Source: Haliotis asinina (lineage: Eukaryota; Mollusca; Gastropoda; Lepetellida; Haliotidae). Taken from it: a stretch of DNA of 64,000 nucleotides. The notes below the pieces were generated by a model. The model was not told the DNA's origin, did not search any database, and saw only the letters and a list, made by a program, of their open reading frames with translations. Both the position numbers and the translations under genes were made by a program. Position 1 is the stretch's first letter; each line of letters starts with the position of its first letter. Below, in pieces: positions 1 through 11,013 of this stretch. Where the stretch lies: assembly GCF_037392515.1 (NCBI RefSeq), contig NC_090290.1, forward strand, positions 23,767,753 through 23,831,752. Reading direction: 5' to 3'.

Positions 1-4
1 ATCA

Positions 5-56
5 TTGCTCAAGACATATGTATGAGTTCAGAGACCCATAATTGTGTTTGCATGTA
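5..56 (+). repeat. Dispersed repeat, copy 1
   Basis: GCTCAAGACATATGTATG, TTCAGAGACCCATAATTGTG and TTTGCAT match 2332-2378 with few differences. The true ends of the repeat are unknown, and copy 1 may continue beyond the window start. Confidence 0.7.
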
Positions 57-1207
57 TTCACTGAATTGGCATTATGCATCAAAGAATACTAAAACCGTTG
101 AACAGACCCAATCCTAAAGTAATCTGCAAGTATCTATAATCTCTTTGATGGTAGGACCAAATGACATATCTTCAGCCTCCTTAGTCGTGAAGAGAAGGTT
201 TAGTATATTCCACCGGGCTGGAGCGTTTAATCTCAATTCAGTGAAGGACATGAAGAAGTGGCTGATAAATACTACAATCCTAAGCCGATGTCTTTGTAAA
301 CTGAAAACCTCTCCGCCCACTCTCATCTGCTCATTGTAATCCTAATCATCCAATTCAGCGTCCAAATCCCCTGATACATGGCCAGCCGCCCCACACCCTT
401 GTCCTTCTCCAGGACCGACTGCCCTGTGTCAACACGTCGCAGCTTGTCTGACCGTATAGCTAAACCTCAAGAGCAGTGACCAGTAGCACATCAAAGGAGA
501 ATGTTAATGAGCAGAGCGTGTAATTAACACCAAGCGTTTGAAGAAATACAGATACCCCATCTACATGGAAACACCGATAAATCTTCAATCTCTTCTCATT
601 CATCAACACATTTACACCACAATGCTGACCAAAACTTGCAGATTTCTGAAATTAACGTCTTCATAAATCATTGGTTGCTACAATTTCTTATGCATGATTG
701 GCCAGATCCATACATTCTATGTCGGCTGTAAAAACACTGCACGGAATCGGTCAATCGCAAGCTGATTTTCCAACAATTAAGACTCGACTTAACGGCCTGA
801 TTCCATGGCAATGTTCCAGTAGGATGGGTCCACATCAGCGTTATAGGCCTAAATATTGCCAGACCGAAAATGCTGATCCAAAGGTAAACAAATGTCCTCT
901 TTGCATTGCAATCAGCGGGTACTCATCGAGATGATAATAAGATTGAGGAGGTTTGCCAGACATCTGTATGTAGCAATAATTGATGTCCATGTGGCAGATA
1001 GCTGCTGGTCAGTTTTCTGGTGGAGAAATGTACAGACTTCTGGCAGCGACATTTAGGAGGTGCTCGGTGGGGTGGTGTTCAATGAGTGCTCCAAGGATGT
1101 TGTGTTGATTCAGGTTGAAGGAACATGCAGGCCCACATTGGTGTGTAATGCTGGCCGAGGAATCTTCAAGTCAACCAAACACAGTTTGCTGCGGAATAGA
1201 TAAAAAC
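57..1207. other. No gene seen
   Basis: Only short chance frames. No repeat structure seen beyond the dispersed repeat at the start of the window. Confidence 0.5.
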
Positions 1208-1535
1208 CTGTCTTCCACATACTGTCCTATGCATTATGCACCGTCTAAGCTACAGCGTGTCCTACTGTGCATCATCTTGGGCATTGTGCATCTTCTAGGC
1301 CACTATGTATCAACTGGATCACGATGTGTCTTCTGGGCCACTATGTACCAACTGGATCACGATGTGTCTTCTGGGCCACTATGTATCATTTGAATAACTA
1401 TCATCATTTGGGTCACTATGTATCATCTGGGTCTCTAAGTGCCATGTATCATCAAGGTCATTATGTATCATCTAAGCCACTACGTATCATTTAGGCCAAT
1501 ACGTATCATCTAGGCCATTATGCATCATCCGCACA
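1208..1535. repeat. Degenerate short tandem repeat (about 18-24 bp unit)
   Basis: Units vary around GGCCACTATGTATCATCT, with two longer near-identical copies around GGATCACGATGTGTCTTCTG at 1317-1380. The repeat is too irregular for a fixed period. Confidence 0.8.
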
Positions 1536-1729
1536 CAATGTATTGCCAACTACGGTAACATCTAAGCAGTGGTTCTTTCAACTTTTTTCTAAGTCATGCA
1601 ATATTCGTTTAGTTCTGCGTTGGTATTTGAATAATTAAAAAGACACGCGAACAAGATATTGTTTTTTCATCCATATATTTGTTTGACATCCTGGGTTCAA
1701 GTTGCTCTTGGTCCTCTCTGCTCAACTGG

Positions 1730-1835
1730 ACGTCGGGTCATGGTGTAACCTTCGTCACAACAAAGACCCGGTGTCGATTCCCCACGTGATATTGCTGGAA
1801 TATTGCTAAAAGCTAAAACCAAACTCACTCACTCA
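1730..1835 (+). mobile_element. SINE family A copy with an internal deletion
   Basis: The head with box B TGTCGATTCCCC is joined directly to GATATTGCTGGAATATTGC; about 40 bases of body (the GTGAAGCCC to GGTGTCCC part) are missing. It ends in an ACTCACTCACTC tail. Confidence 0.85.
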
Positions 1836-2326
1836 ACTGGATATCATCAAAACATGTTGTTATAACCAGACTTAATTTTTCACAGGCTATCACCATGCCG
1901 CTGGAATATGGCCGATTAAACCAAAAAATATTTCGACTTTGTCAACAACCAAATCTCTGTCCAAAATTAGCTTTTTTGACATGCTTCACCTCGGAGAGCT
2001 CAGTCATATCCAAATAACCTTCATTACTGGAATCTGATCTGAAGATCACAATTACTCAGATAGCTGGCATGTAAATTACTGATAATAGATTCATTACCAC
2101 TGACCCAAGACCGGCCTTTGATCTTTACTGTTTGGGAGATTGTGATGATTGGTTTGTGACAATCACAAAATTTGTCATCAAATGTTAATACAAAGATGAT
2201 TGCACGTCACTGTCGAGACAGGTATTTACACATCTGTCCAGAACAAGACAATGGGAATAATTCACACACTTTGGAGACTATTGTCTACTTCAGTCATATG
2301 ATTAGGAACAGAATATTTCTATCATG

Positions 2327-2378
2327 ACTGCTCAAGACACACGTATGTGTTCAGAGACCCACAATTGTGTTTGCATTT
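2327..2378 (+). repeat. Dispersed repeat, copy 2
   Basis: GCTCAAGACACACGTATG, TTCAGAGACCCACAATTGTG and TTTGCAT match the start of the window. Confidence 0.7.
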
Positions 2379-2497
2379 CATAGAACAATGTTTTGGTACA
2401 TTCAGATGAACACTGAAAACAATCGCCTAAAGATTTAATTCCTTTCCACTACTTCACCATACTTTCTGCATTTAGATTTTATATTCATGGTACAGGG

Positions 2498-2722
2498 ACC
2501 GTGAAGGTTAGAATTTATCTTCAGTAACCCATGCTCTCGTAAGAGGTGTTTGACAGGATCATATGGTCAGACACGCTCACTTGGTTGACAGATGTCATTG
2601 TATCGCTATTGCATATATCGATTCTCGTGATGTTGATCACTGGATTGTCTGGTCCAGACGCGAATATTTACGGCCCACGGCCATATAGATGATATACTGC
2701 TGAGTGCGGCGTAAAACAACAA
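2498..2722 (+). mobile_element. SINE family B copy without tRNA head
   Basis: It begins at GTGAAGGTTAGAATTT and contains TAAGAGGTGTTTGACAGGAT, GATCACTGGATTGTCTGG and TGCTGAGTGCGGCGTAAAAC. Confidence 0.85.
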
Positions 2723-2946
2723 CCAATAAAAACGGGCGAGTTGTGAAGGAGCAGGCATACGCTCCGAAACGTCGTGTTTTCCACAACAAAGAAGTTGACA
2801 TCCATAAATCTGGCTCAGTTGGGTGAGTGAAGCATCCATATATGTATGCCTGTTGTCTGCATCTTACAACACGAGTGATATACAAAAATCTTTGCTGAGC
2901 ATCCATAATGAAGACCTTGCCATTACGAAACTTTTATACACCCTGC

Positions 2947-3107
2947 GGGCGGTGTGGTAGCCTAGCGGATAAAACGTTCGGTCGTCACGCCGAAGGCCCG
3001 GGTTTGATTCCCCACGTGGGTACAATGCGTGAAGCCCATCTCTGGTGTCCCCTGCCGTGATATTGCTGGAATATTACTAAAACCAAACTCACTCACACAC
3101 TCGTTCA
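2947..3107 (+). mobile_element. SINE family A, best full-length copy
   Basis: This is the reference copy used here. It has a tRNA-like head with box A TAGCCTAGCGG (2958-2968) and box B GGTTTGATTCC (3001-3011). The body has TACAATGCGTGAAGCCC and TCTGGTGTCCC. A conserved core TATTGCTGGAATATTAC is followed by a tail of ACTC repeats. Head and boxes indicate RNA polymerase III transcription; movement would need a partner LINE, which is not present in the window. Confidence 0.92.
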
Positions 3108-3354
3108 CTTATACGTCCTGTTTATGAGTTTCATGGCACTGACACCCAGCAGGGTGTGTAATCAGAGTCATCTTCTATGAGGGTATTCGATATTTAAGAC
3201 TGAAATTTCTGTATCGGTAGGGTAGGCATCAATGAGGCCAATCGATCATAGGCAGCTGACATGTGATTGGCTCACGAGCCAAAGCATCCTTCATTTCAAA
3301 TGGTTGGTTCATGTTAGGTCAGGGTTCACCTGACGTGGCCACTGACGGAAGTGT

Positions 3355-3535
3355 GTCATCAGCTCTTGTTGTCATATCAGAGTAAAATATTTACTTTAAT
3401 AATACTGTGTGTGCATTACAAATGTTTGGTTTCTCTGTGCACAGTCATCAGCTCTATCTTGTTGTTGTATCAGAGTAAAGTATTTAGAGTTATAATGTAT
3501 GTGCATTACAAATGTTTAATTTCTCGGTGCACAGT
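3355..3535. repeat. Two-copy tandem duplication, about 89 bp
   Basis: GTCATCAGCTCT starts at 3355 and again at 3444; both copies run through ATCAGAGTAAA and GTGCATTACAAATGTTT to GTGCACAG. Small differences show it is not recent. Confidence 0.85.
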
Positions 3536-3600
3536 AATTCTTGTAAAAAAGGACCGGTGATTTGTCAGTATACCTATGAGTACTACAATAAAATCATTGA

Positions 3601-3720
3601 CTACATCTCAGTTGTTAAATGGCGTCACAAAAGACAAACACAAGAGTTCGATTCCCCACATGGATACAATGTATGAAACCCATTTCTGGTTAGCCCCGTA
3701 AAATCATACTCACTCGCTCA
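3601..3720 (+). mobile_element. SINE family A fragment, internally deleted
   Basis: Box B GTTCGATTCCCCACATGG, then TACAATGTATGAAACCC and TTTCTGGTTAGCCCC joined to GTAAAATCATACTCACTC; the central GATATTGCTGG core is absent. Its 3' part is included in the 88-bp tandem duplication that follows. Confidence 0.75.
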
Positions 3721-3856
3721 GTTGATGAAAATATGTCTGTAATTCATTTCGTGATTAGGAATAAGACACATTTCTGGTTAGCCCCGTAAAACCATACTCA
3801 CTCACACAGTTGATGAAAATATGTCTGTAATCCATTTCGTGATTAGGAATATGACA
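3681..3856. repeat. Two-copy tandem duplication, 88 bp
   Basis: CATTTCTGGTTAGCCCCGTA starts at 3681 and at 3769. The copies differ at only a few positions and include the 3' part of a SINE and its flank. Confidence 0.9.
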
Positions 3857-5226
3857 CCCAGACACAGATTGGTCAAATTCTAATTTTACCACAAACATTG
3901 TGTTTCTTGTGTGAAAGTAACGGCCATATTCACTGCTACATCTGACCCTAATGGTCTAAATCTAGATACAGTGGGTGTTTCGTACATGTATTGTTAGATC
4001 CAAATTAGCAAACCTAGAGACAAACTGTAAACCAGTCTATATATAACGATCGTGGCTCCGATTTCACTATCAATACCATCACAAGCATTGTAACAAGTCG
4101 AGACAGTCACCAATTATTGTGACGCCCGATCTGAGAAATCGGGTTTGCTGAAGACAAAACTGGATCCTATCACCCCAACTCCATTGGCAATATTGTCATG
4201 TCATCCACTTCAACAATGCTGCAGACCAAATTTCCGCCAACACTCACTTGGTCAGCTGATTGACATCCTTCTGTTGTAAATATCACGCACATTTCTAGGC
4301 AGGCAGGAAATTAACACAAAATTTAGCACCCTGGCCTCAATATTATGCCAGCTTTGTTGTACATTTTGTTCCTCAAGGGCGCACTCAGTGATTGCTCTCT
4401 CCTGACAGCCACACAACTGTTTGCTTGAAACCATAGTAAAGTTTTCTCTTTGGCCGATTTGATTTTTTAATAGCAATCTAGAAAATATTATGAATTTCAT
4501 TGGTCATAAAAATTCACTATCAATATAGAAGTCATTTTTCGATTGAAATCATTGCTGTGTGTTTTCTAACAATATGAAATTCATTTGGCACTAAAATTGT
4601 GTGATTTCAAATGAATAAATATAGTTATTTTTGTGTTTTTAAGCAAAATGTTCAACTTAATGGCAGTGATGAACTGGAATGTCCCCCGTAAATCTACAAC
4701 TGGTCAACCCAATAATTACGTTATGGTCTTAAACTAGTTGAAAGTTGATTGTAAAAATCAAGCACTGATAAGCTGGCAAAACTGATAATATTCTCCAGTA
4801 CATTCACAGTACAATTCCCTTCATTTACGATAAGCAACATTTGAAATATGATAAAGTTTGCAAGATTAAATATGATTTCTGTAAATTTTAGTGCATTTGT
4901 GGCTTTTGGGGAAATTAGCAACATCATAAAGAGTTCCCTCATGATAAATCAGTTCTCAACCCTTATCAGTCTTCATCAACAATAATTCCACAGGCAATTT
5001 CCTGAAGTTCCAGACCCATTAGGCCTTGTTAATGGACAACACTCATTCTTTTCCATTAAACTTAAACAATCTGTTGACCTGTAACGTGTATTTAAAGATA
5101 ATAAAATATGTTGCTTTTCACATTAAAGTTTGGTCGTATAAGGTGGGTTTCTGATCATTTTGGGTTATTTAAACTCAAAACATTTTTCTCAAAAGTAGGG
5201 AGAAAGATGGATTAACACTTGTTTCG
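3857..5226. other. No gene seen
   Basis: AT-rich sequence without a frame above about 80 codons and without recognisable repeats. Confidence 0.5.
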
Positions 5227-6570
5227 ATGGCCATCTCTGCACCCACGTCGTCCAACGACCATCTCTTTTGTACCCGAATGTTCTGCTGTCCATCTGTTCT
5301 ACAACCACGCGTTCTTCATGGTTTCCATCACCCAACTGACTCCACATCAATCTGTCCCCACACTCATCTGCTTTTCCTCTACCTAGCTGTCCCCACGTCC
5401 ATCAGTTCTATACCCATCAATTCCTCTACCTAGCTGTCCCCATCAGTTCCTCTACTTGTCTATCCCCACGTCCATCAGTTCTATACCCATCAATTCCTCG
5501 ACCTAGCTGTCCCCATCAGTTCCTCTACTTGTCTATCCCCACGTCCATCAGTTCTATACCCATCAATTCCTCGACCTAGCTGTCCCCATCAGTTCCTCTA
5601 CTTGTCAATCCCCACGTCCATCAGTTCTATACCCATCGGTACCTACACCCATCTGTCCCCATCAGTTCCTCTACTTGTCTATCCCCACGTCCATCAGTTC
5701 TATACCCATCAATTCCTCTACCTAGCTGTCCCCACGTCCATCAGTTCTATACCCATCAATTCCTCTACCTAGCTGTCCCCACGGCCATCAGCTCTATACC
5801 CATCAATTCCTCTACCTAGCTATCCCCACGTCCATCAGTTCTATACCCATCAATTCCTCTACCTAGCTATCCCCACGTCCATCAGTTCTATACCCATCAA
5901 TTCCTCTACCTAGCTGTCCCCACGGCCATCAGCTCTATACCCATCAATTCCTCTACCTAGCTGTCCCCACGTCCATCAGTTCTATACCCATCAATTCCTC
6001 TACCTAGCTGTCCCCACGTCCATCAGTTCTATACCCATCAATTCCTCTACCTAGCTGTCCCCACGTCCATCAGTTCTATACCCAACAGTTCCTCTACCTA
6101 GCTGTCCCCACGTCCATCAGTTTTATACCCATCAATTCCTCTACCTAGCTGGCCCTACGTCCATCAGTTTTATACCCATCAATTCCTCTACCTAGCTGGC
6201 CCTACGTCCATCAGTTCTATACCCATCAATTCCTCTACCTAGCTGTCCCCACGTCCATCAGTTTTATACCCATCAGTTCCTCTACCCATCTGTCCCTACG
6301 TCCATCAGTTCCTCTACCCATCTGTTCCCACGTCCATCAGTTCCTCTACTCATCTATCCCCACGTCCATCTGTTCTATACCCATCAGTTCCTCTACCTAG
6401 CTGTCCCCACGGCCATCAGTTCCTCTACTCATCTATCCCCACATCAATCTGTTCTATACACATCAGTTCCTCTACCCATCTGTCCCCACGCCCATCTGTT
6501 TTATACCCATCAGTTCCTCCACCCATCTGTCCCCACGTCCATCTGTTCTACACCCACGTGTTTCACGCCC
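5227..6570. repeat. Minisatellite, 47-bp unit, about 1.3 kb
   Basis: The main unit joins ACGTCCATCAGTTCTATACC to CATCAATTCCTCTACCTAGC and TGTCCCC; the 47-bp spacing is seen at 5821 and 5868. The left part (about 5,400-5,640) uses a longer unit of about 73 bp made from the same half-units. The right part (6,280-6,570) is built of shorter, shuffled pieces. The unit is very C-rich on the plus strand. The unit length is not a multiple of three, so it is not coding. Confidence 0.93.
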
Positions 6571-6590
6571 ATCACTTCTCAAGCGCCCAT

Positions 6591-8749
6591 TAAACATTCT
6601 GTGTTTCATGTAATCAGATTTGGTTTACAATTGTTTCATGTGTGACGTATACTATTGACTTTGTGGATGTGAACAAAAAACAGTTTTAGGATTTGTCAAT
6701 AATAATTGATAATATGCAAACAGTACCTGAGTGAGAGATTGCATCACTAGGTTTTGAGAATATTTCAGAAAAGAAAATAACACTTTTGATTCAGAAAGCG
6801 ATAATTGTTTGAAAATCACTGACAGCAACAACAGTGTACGTCATGGTTTTACTGCTGAACAGAAACATCTTCATCATCATTACTTTCCTGTGTCAGCTAT
6901 CAATAAAATATGTAGGAAATAATATTGTTTTTTCATCATTTTGGTGAATGAATAATGGAACTTCAGACAGAATGGGATTTTCTTTCAGTGATCAATGGAA
7001 GACGCAACACGTCAATGTGGCTTTGAATTTGAACCCACGGTGAAATACGTTCCATTTGAATTGACATAGAACAGTGTTATTATTCAAAGAAATATATCAT
7101 TGACAAGATCATATTCTTTAGCCCAAATCATCGATTTCACGATAACTGAAACAGACGAATTCATGAATATATGATAGAGTTGCTAGACGAGATAACTACT
7201 CTTAATCAGACTGATGTAACACATTAGTATCAAGTTATGTAAAGATGGACAAGAAAATTCAATTTGACACCTGTCATTCAAACCTGGCGACGTGTGGTTG
7301 GCTGATCCAGTGGGATTCATTCATGAGAGTATTTATAATTAACTTTAATAAAGACACAGGTTACAGTTTCTGTTCGGCTCTCACTGTGTGTTGACGGATT
7401 GAGGGGTGAGGGGGTGAGGGGTGAGGGGGTGAGGGGGTGAGGGGGTGAGGGGTAATGGTTTTGGGCAGTATTTCAGACAGTTGGGAGTGGCGTTGGTCTT
7501 CACTGCTGACCTGTCCAGGTATTCAACTCCTCAGCATCATCACCAGAAAGAGAACCTTTCAGGGGGTATGTTTTTCATAAGTCAGTTTTGGGGATCAGAA
7601 GAGAGGTACAACGAGTTTATGTAGTTTAAGGTAGTGGTTTTAGTGTTAAGGGTTCACAGACAGAAATCAGGTATAGGTTAAGAAGGGCAGGCGGTTTAGG
7701 GTCAGTTGATGGTGGGACCGGGATCGGGAGGTTGGCAGATCAGAAGGTGGCAGACTTGGGATTAAAGGTCTGGGGTGTTGTAGGGATGAGAATGAAAGAA
7801 CGGGAAAGTTCGGGATGTGAATCCCAAATTAAAGCCGCTTTTTCAAACCAAGCAGGCAATTTAGATGATGCCACACAGACACCTAACACACAATTCACAG
7901 TGTTATATCCATTCAATTAACTCATGGATAAAAAGTACCCATCCATCTATCACCCCATTAATAAACGCCAGTCTGATAGGACCATATATATTCCTAGTCA
8001 GATTGCCATATGCTATAACAACTATCTGATAAGCTTTAATGAAAAACATCTCAGACAAACGAGCAATAAAAACCCTTCCAAAAATCAGTCATATTATGAA
8101 CTACAAAAGTATTAAGTTTGAAATTCTGAAACGGTTAATTTGATACTTCGTCTGCCAAGATGGAATACAGCGGTTTCAAATAACACTAACCAGGTTTACA
8201 TCATCAGGTTTTTAGTGCATTTTGCGTTACAAGGAGATATGAATATTTCATGACACACCAAGATCGCAGTAGGCGTAATCATCCATCCCTGATACTGCTT
8301 CCTGACAACTCCCTTTAATCCCTACAATCACTGTTATCTACATACCATATAGAATGACTGTTAATTATTGATAATTTAGAAACAAACAGCTGACAAGGAG
8401 ATATTGGCTGACAAAATGACGAGTAGGAAGTATTTGTGTAATTCTAGATTGCGATCACAGAGTGCATTAATAATTGCAGATAAGGATATCTCATGTCGCT
8501 GAATTTTAAAACATTCCTCTCTACATTACATGGTGTAATTTTTATATGGCATTGAAAACTTTTTGGAAATAATGTTTTAAAAATGTTTGATGTCATGGAA
8601 ATAAAAAAAGCCATGAAGTATATAATTTCATTCCCGGATAACAAATTTGTCTTTAAAAAATGTGGAAAAATATCATGGATTCATAATTGTTTGTTATCTG
8701 TATTTAGTAAGTGAATATGAGTGTTTCGTTTCACGTCTGTCATGGTGGA
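6591..8749. other. No gene seen apart from the G-rich repeat
   Basis: Unique-looking AT-rich sequence; short frames near 7.7-8.1 kb have no protein-like features. Confidence 0.5.
7401..7452 (+). repeat. G-rich short tandem repeat (GGGGGTGA)n
   Basis: Repeated GAGGGG and GTGAGGGGGT units on the plus strand give at least eight runs of four or more G in about 50 bases. Confidence 0.9.
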
Positions 8750-8840
8750 ACCATTTCACATACTGTGACAGTGTTGGGAATCAAACCAAGGCCTTTGGTG
8801 TGATAAGAAATGCCTCAACCACTAGGCTACGCTATGCCTC
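8750..8840 (-). mobile_element. SINE family A head fragment
   Basis: On the minus strand it reads a box A (GTAGCCTAGTGG), then a Cys-tRNA-like loop and a box B (TTTGATTCCC). The 3' body and tail are missing. Confidence 0.6.
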
Positions 8841-8922
8841 TTTGAAAGGTAGATTTAACTGTTTCGATTACCTATTTGATTGACCCGACTAATCTATGTT
8901 TCCTAGCCAGTCTCATTTCTTT

Positions 8923-9636
8923 AGCTCAAATAGGATACTTGTTAAGATCTGGCAACTAAAACGTTGCACAATGTGATATCAATGACCCTAGAATAACCTA
9001 TAATGTGGTCTCCTGTGGTATCCAAGCTCAAATAAGATACTTGTTAAGATCTGGCAACTAAAACGTTGCACAATGTGATATCAATGACCCTAGAATAACC
9101 TATAATGTGGTCTCCTGTGGTATCCAAGCTCAAATAAGATACTTGTTAAGATCTGGCAACTAGAAGGTTGCACAATGTGATATCAATGACCCTGGAATAA
9201 CCTATAATGTGGTCTCCTGTGGTATCCAAGCTCAAATAAGATACTTGTTAAGATCTGGCAACTAAAACGATGCACAATGTGATATCAATGACCCTAGAAT
9301 AACCTATAATGTGGTCTCCTGTGGTATCCAAGCTCAAATAAGATACTTGTTAAGATCTGGCAACTAAAACGTTGCACAATGTGATATCAATGACCCTAGA
9401 ATAACCTATAATGTGGTCTCCTGTGGTATCCAAGCTCAAATAAGATACTTGTTAAGATCTGACAACTACAAGGTTGCACAATGTGATATCAATGACCCTG
9501 GAATAACCTATAATGTGGTCTCCTGTGGTATCCAAGCTCAAATAAGATACTTGTTAAGATCTGACAACTAGAAGGTTGCACAATGTGATATCAATGACCC
9601 TGGAATAACCTATAATGTGGTCTCCTGTGGTATCCA
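8923..9636. repeat. Satellite, seven copies of a 102-bp unit
   Basis: The word GTTAAGATCT recurs at 8941, 9043 and 9145 and then every 102 bases to 9553. Copies are nearly identical. Diagnostic variants (AAAACGTTGC versus AGAAGGTTGC, CCCTAGAATA versus CCCTGGAATA) are shared between neighbouring copies. Every frame has stops. The array ends ten bases before a SINE. Confidence 0.95.
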
Positions 9637-9645
9637 TGCAAGCAA

Positions 9646-9842
9646 ACAGCGGTGGGGTGACCTAGTGGGTAACGCGCTCCCTCGTCAAGCCGATTTTCCG
9701 GGTTCGATACTCCACAAGGATAAAATGTGTGAAGCCCACTTCTACTCCTTTCACACACACACACCCAATGTCATTGCCGGAATATTGCTACAAGCAGTTT
9801 AAAACTATACTCACTCACTCACTCACTCACTCACACTCACAT
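9646..9842 (+). mobile_element. SINE family A copy with extended tail
   Basis: Box A TGACCTAGTGG, box B GGTTCGATACTCC, body TGTGTGAAGCCCACTTCT with a small CA-rich insertion, core CGGAATATTGCTACAAGC, and a long ACTC tail. It begins ten bases after the 102-bp array. Confidence 0.85.
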
Positions 9843-10116
9843 TCAATAATTCAATCACTCAAGGCAAAATCCAAATACTCTGTCAAAATGAAAGATTCAT
9901 AGGCCCTTTAGCCAACCATATGTGACCTTTCTAAAATATTTGAGTCCCCCCAATTTCATTCCCACCTTCTTCTCAATTAAACTTCCAAAACAAAAGGAGT
10001 ACCCTTAACAAACTGAATATGATTTATGTTTTGTATTCTTCATGATATTCATATTAAAGGTACAGGTATAAAAATCTGATCACATTTAATATGCTTGTGT
10101 AAATAGTTTAGTTCCT

Positions 10117-10242
10117 TGGGGGGACGTTGGAGAAGTCTAGTGCTCAAAGCGTTAGATCGTCAGGCCGTAGACCCGGGTTCAAGCCCCCACATGGGAACAA
10201 TGTGCTGGAATATTGCAGAAAGCGGAGTAAACTAACTTCATT
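10117..10242 (+). mobile_element. SINE family A copy, internally deleted
   Basis: The head has AGTGCTCAAAGCGTTAGATC and box B GGTTCAAGCCCC. TGGGAACAATGTG joins directly to CTGGAATATTGC, so the GAAGCCC body is deleted. The tail is weak. Confidence 0.75.
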
Positions 10243-10850
10243 CCTTTTGAAGAATGATGGGAAAGCTCACAAGACGTGACCTCATGATGAGATGTGTTCA
10301 GATCTCCATGCAGAGACACATTGTAGAAGATCTATTTTAAACGAACAAGATTTTATGCTACCATTTAACTTCAACAATCTCATCTCCCTATGTGGAAATC
10401 AATATTTGGATGTCTTGATATTTTTAAAATAATCTTCTGATGTGACATATTCTCTTTCAAAAGTCGAAACGTTTGGCTATTTTGTTTAAAAGTCATGCTA
10501 TTTACACAAGATTATTAAAATATTTTGATGAACAATATCCTCCAGAGGTGTTCAGCCTCAAGTGTCATATTTCAATTACAGTTACATTTTTGGTTGACAG
10601 GTTTACATCATTTCGGTAATAAAAGTCATGTTTAGTTACTTCAGAAATGTCAAATTACAATCTCATCTCAAGGATTATACACTGTGTTCTTTTTAAATAT
10701 TTATCATATGAAATGTGCATAATGGCAAACACGGTTCCTTAGAACTACAAGATGAGAACAGTCTCCCCACTTCCTGAATGAGAGTTTGTTTACAGGTGTT
10801 AGCATCAGGAAATGGGGCATATAAATAAAAGAAGAGATTCTTTACCTGCA

Positions 10851-11013
10851 GAGTGAGTGAGTGTGTTTTTATGCCGCCTTTAGCAATATTCCAGTAACAT
10901 CTCGGCGGGGGAACACCAGAAATGGACTTCACACATTGCACTTCTGTGAGGAATCGAACCTGGGCCTTCGGCGTGACGGGGGAACGCATTAACCACTAGG
11001 CTAATATTTGCTC
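10851..11013 (-). mobile_element. SINE family A, near full length
   Basis: On the minus strand the order is box A (TAGCCTAGTGG), CGTCACGCCGAAGGCCC, box B (GGTTCGATTCC), body, TATTGCTAAAGGCGGC core, and an ACTCACTC tail. Confidence 0.9.

Noticed and set aside
2031..2090. Shared CAATTACTCAGATA(G/A)CTGG with about 52,338
   Set aside because: The match is only about 19 bases with weak flanks, so chance cannot be excluded.
2952..3020. tRNA gene
   Set aside because: Boxes A and B are present but no closed acceptor stem is visible, and the sequence continues into a SINE body and tail. The same applies to the other SINE heads.
8923..9636. CRISPR-like regular spacing
   Set aside because: The whole 102-bp unit is repeated; there are no unique spacers between short direct repeats, and the genome is eukaryotic. 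The same holds for the 78-, 47- and 42-bp arrays.
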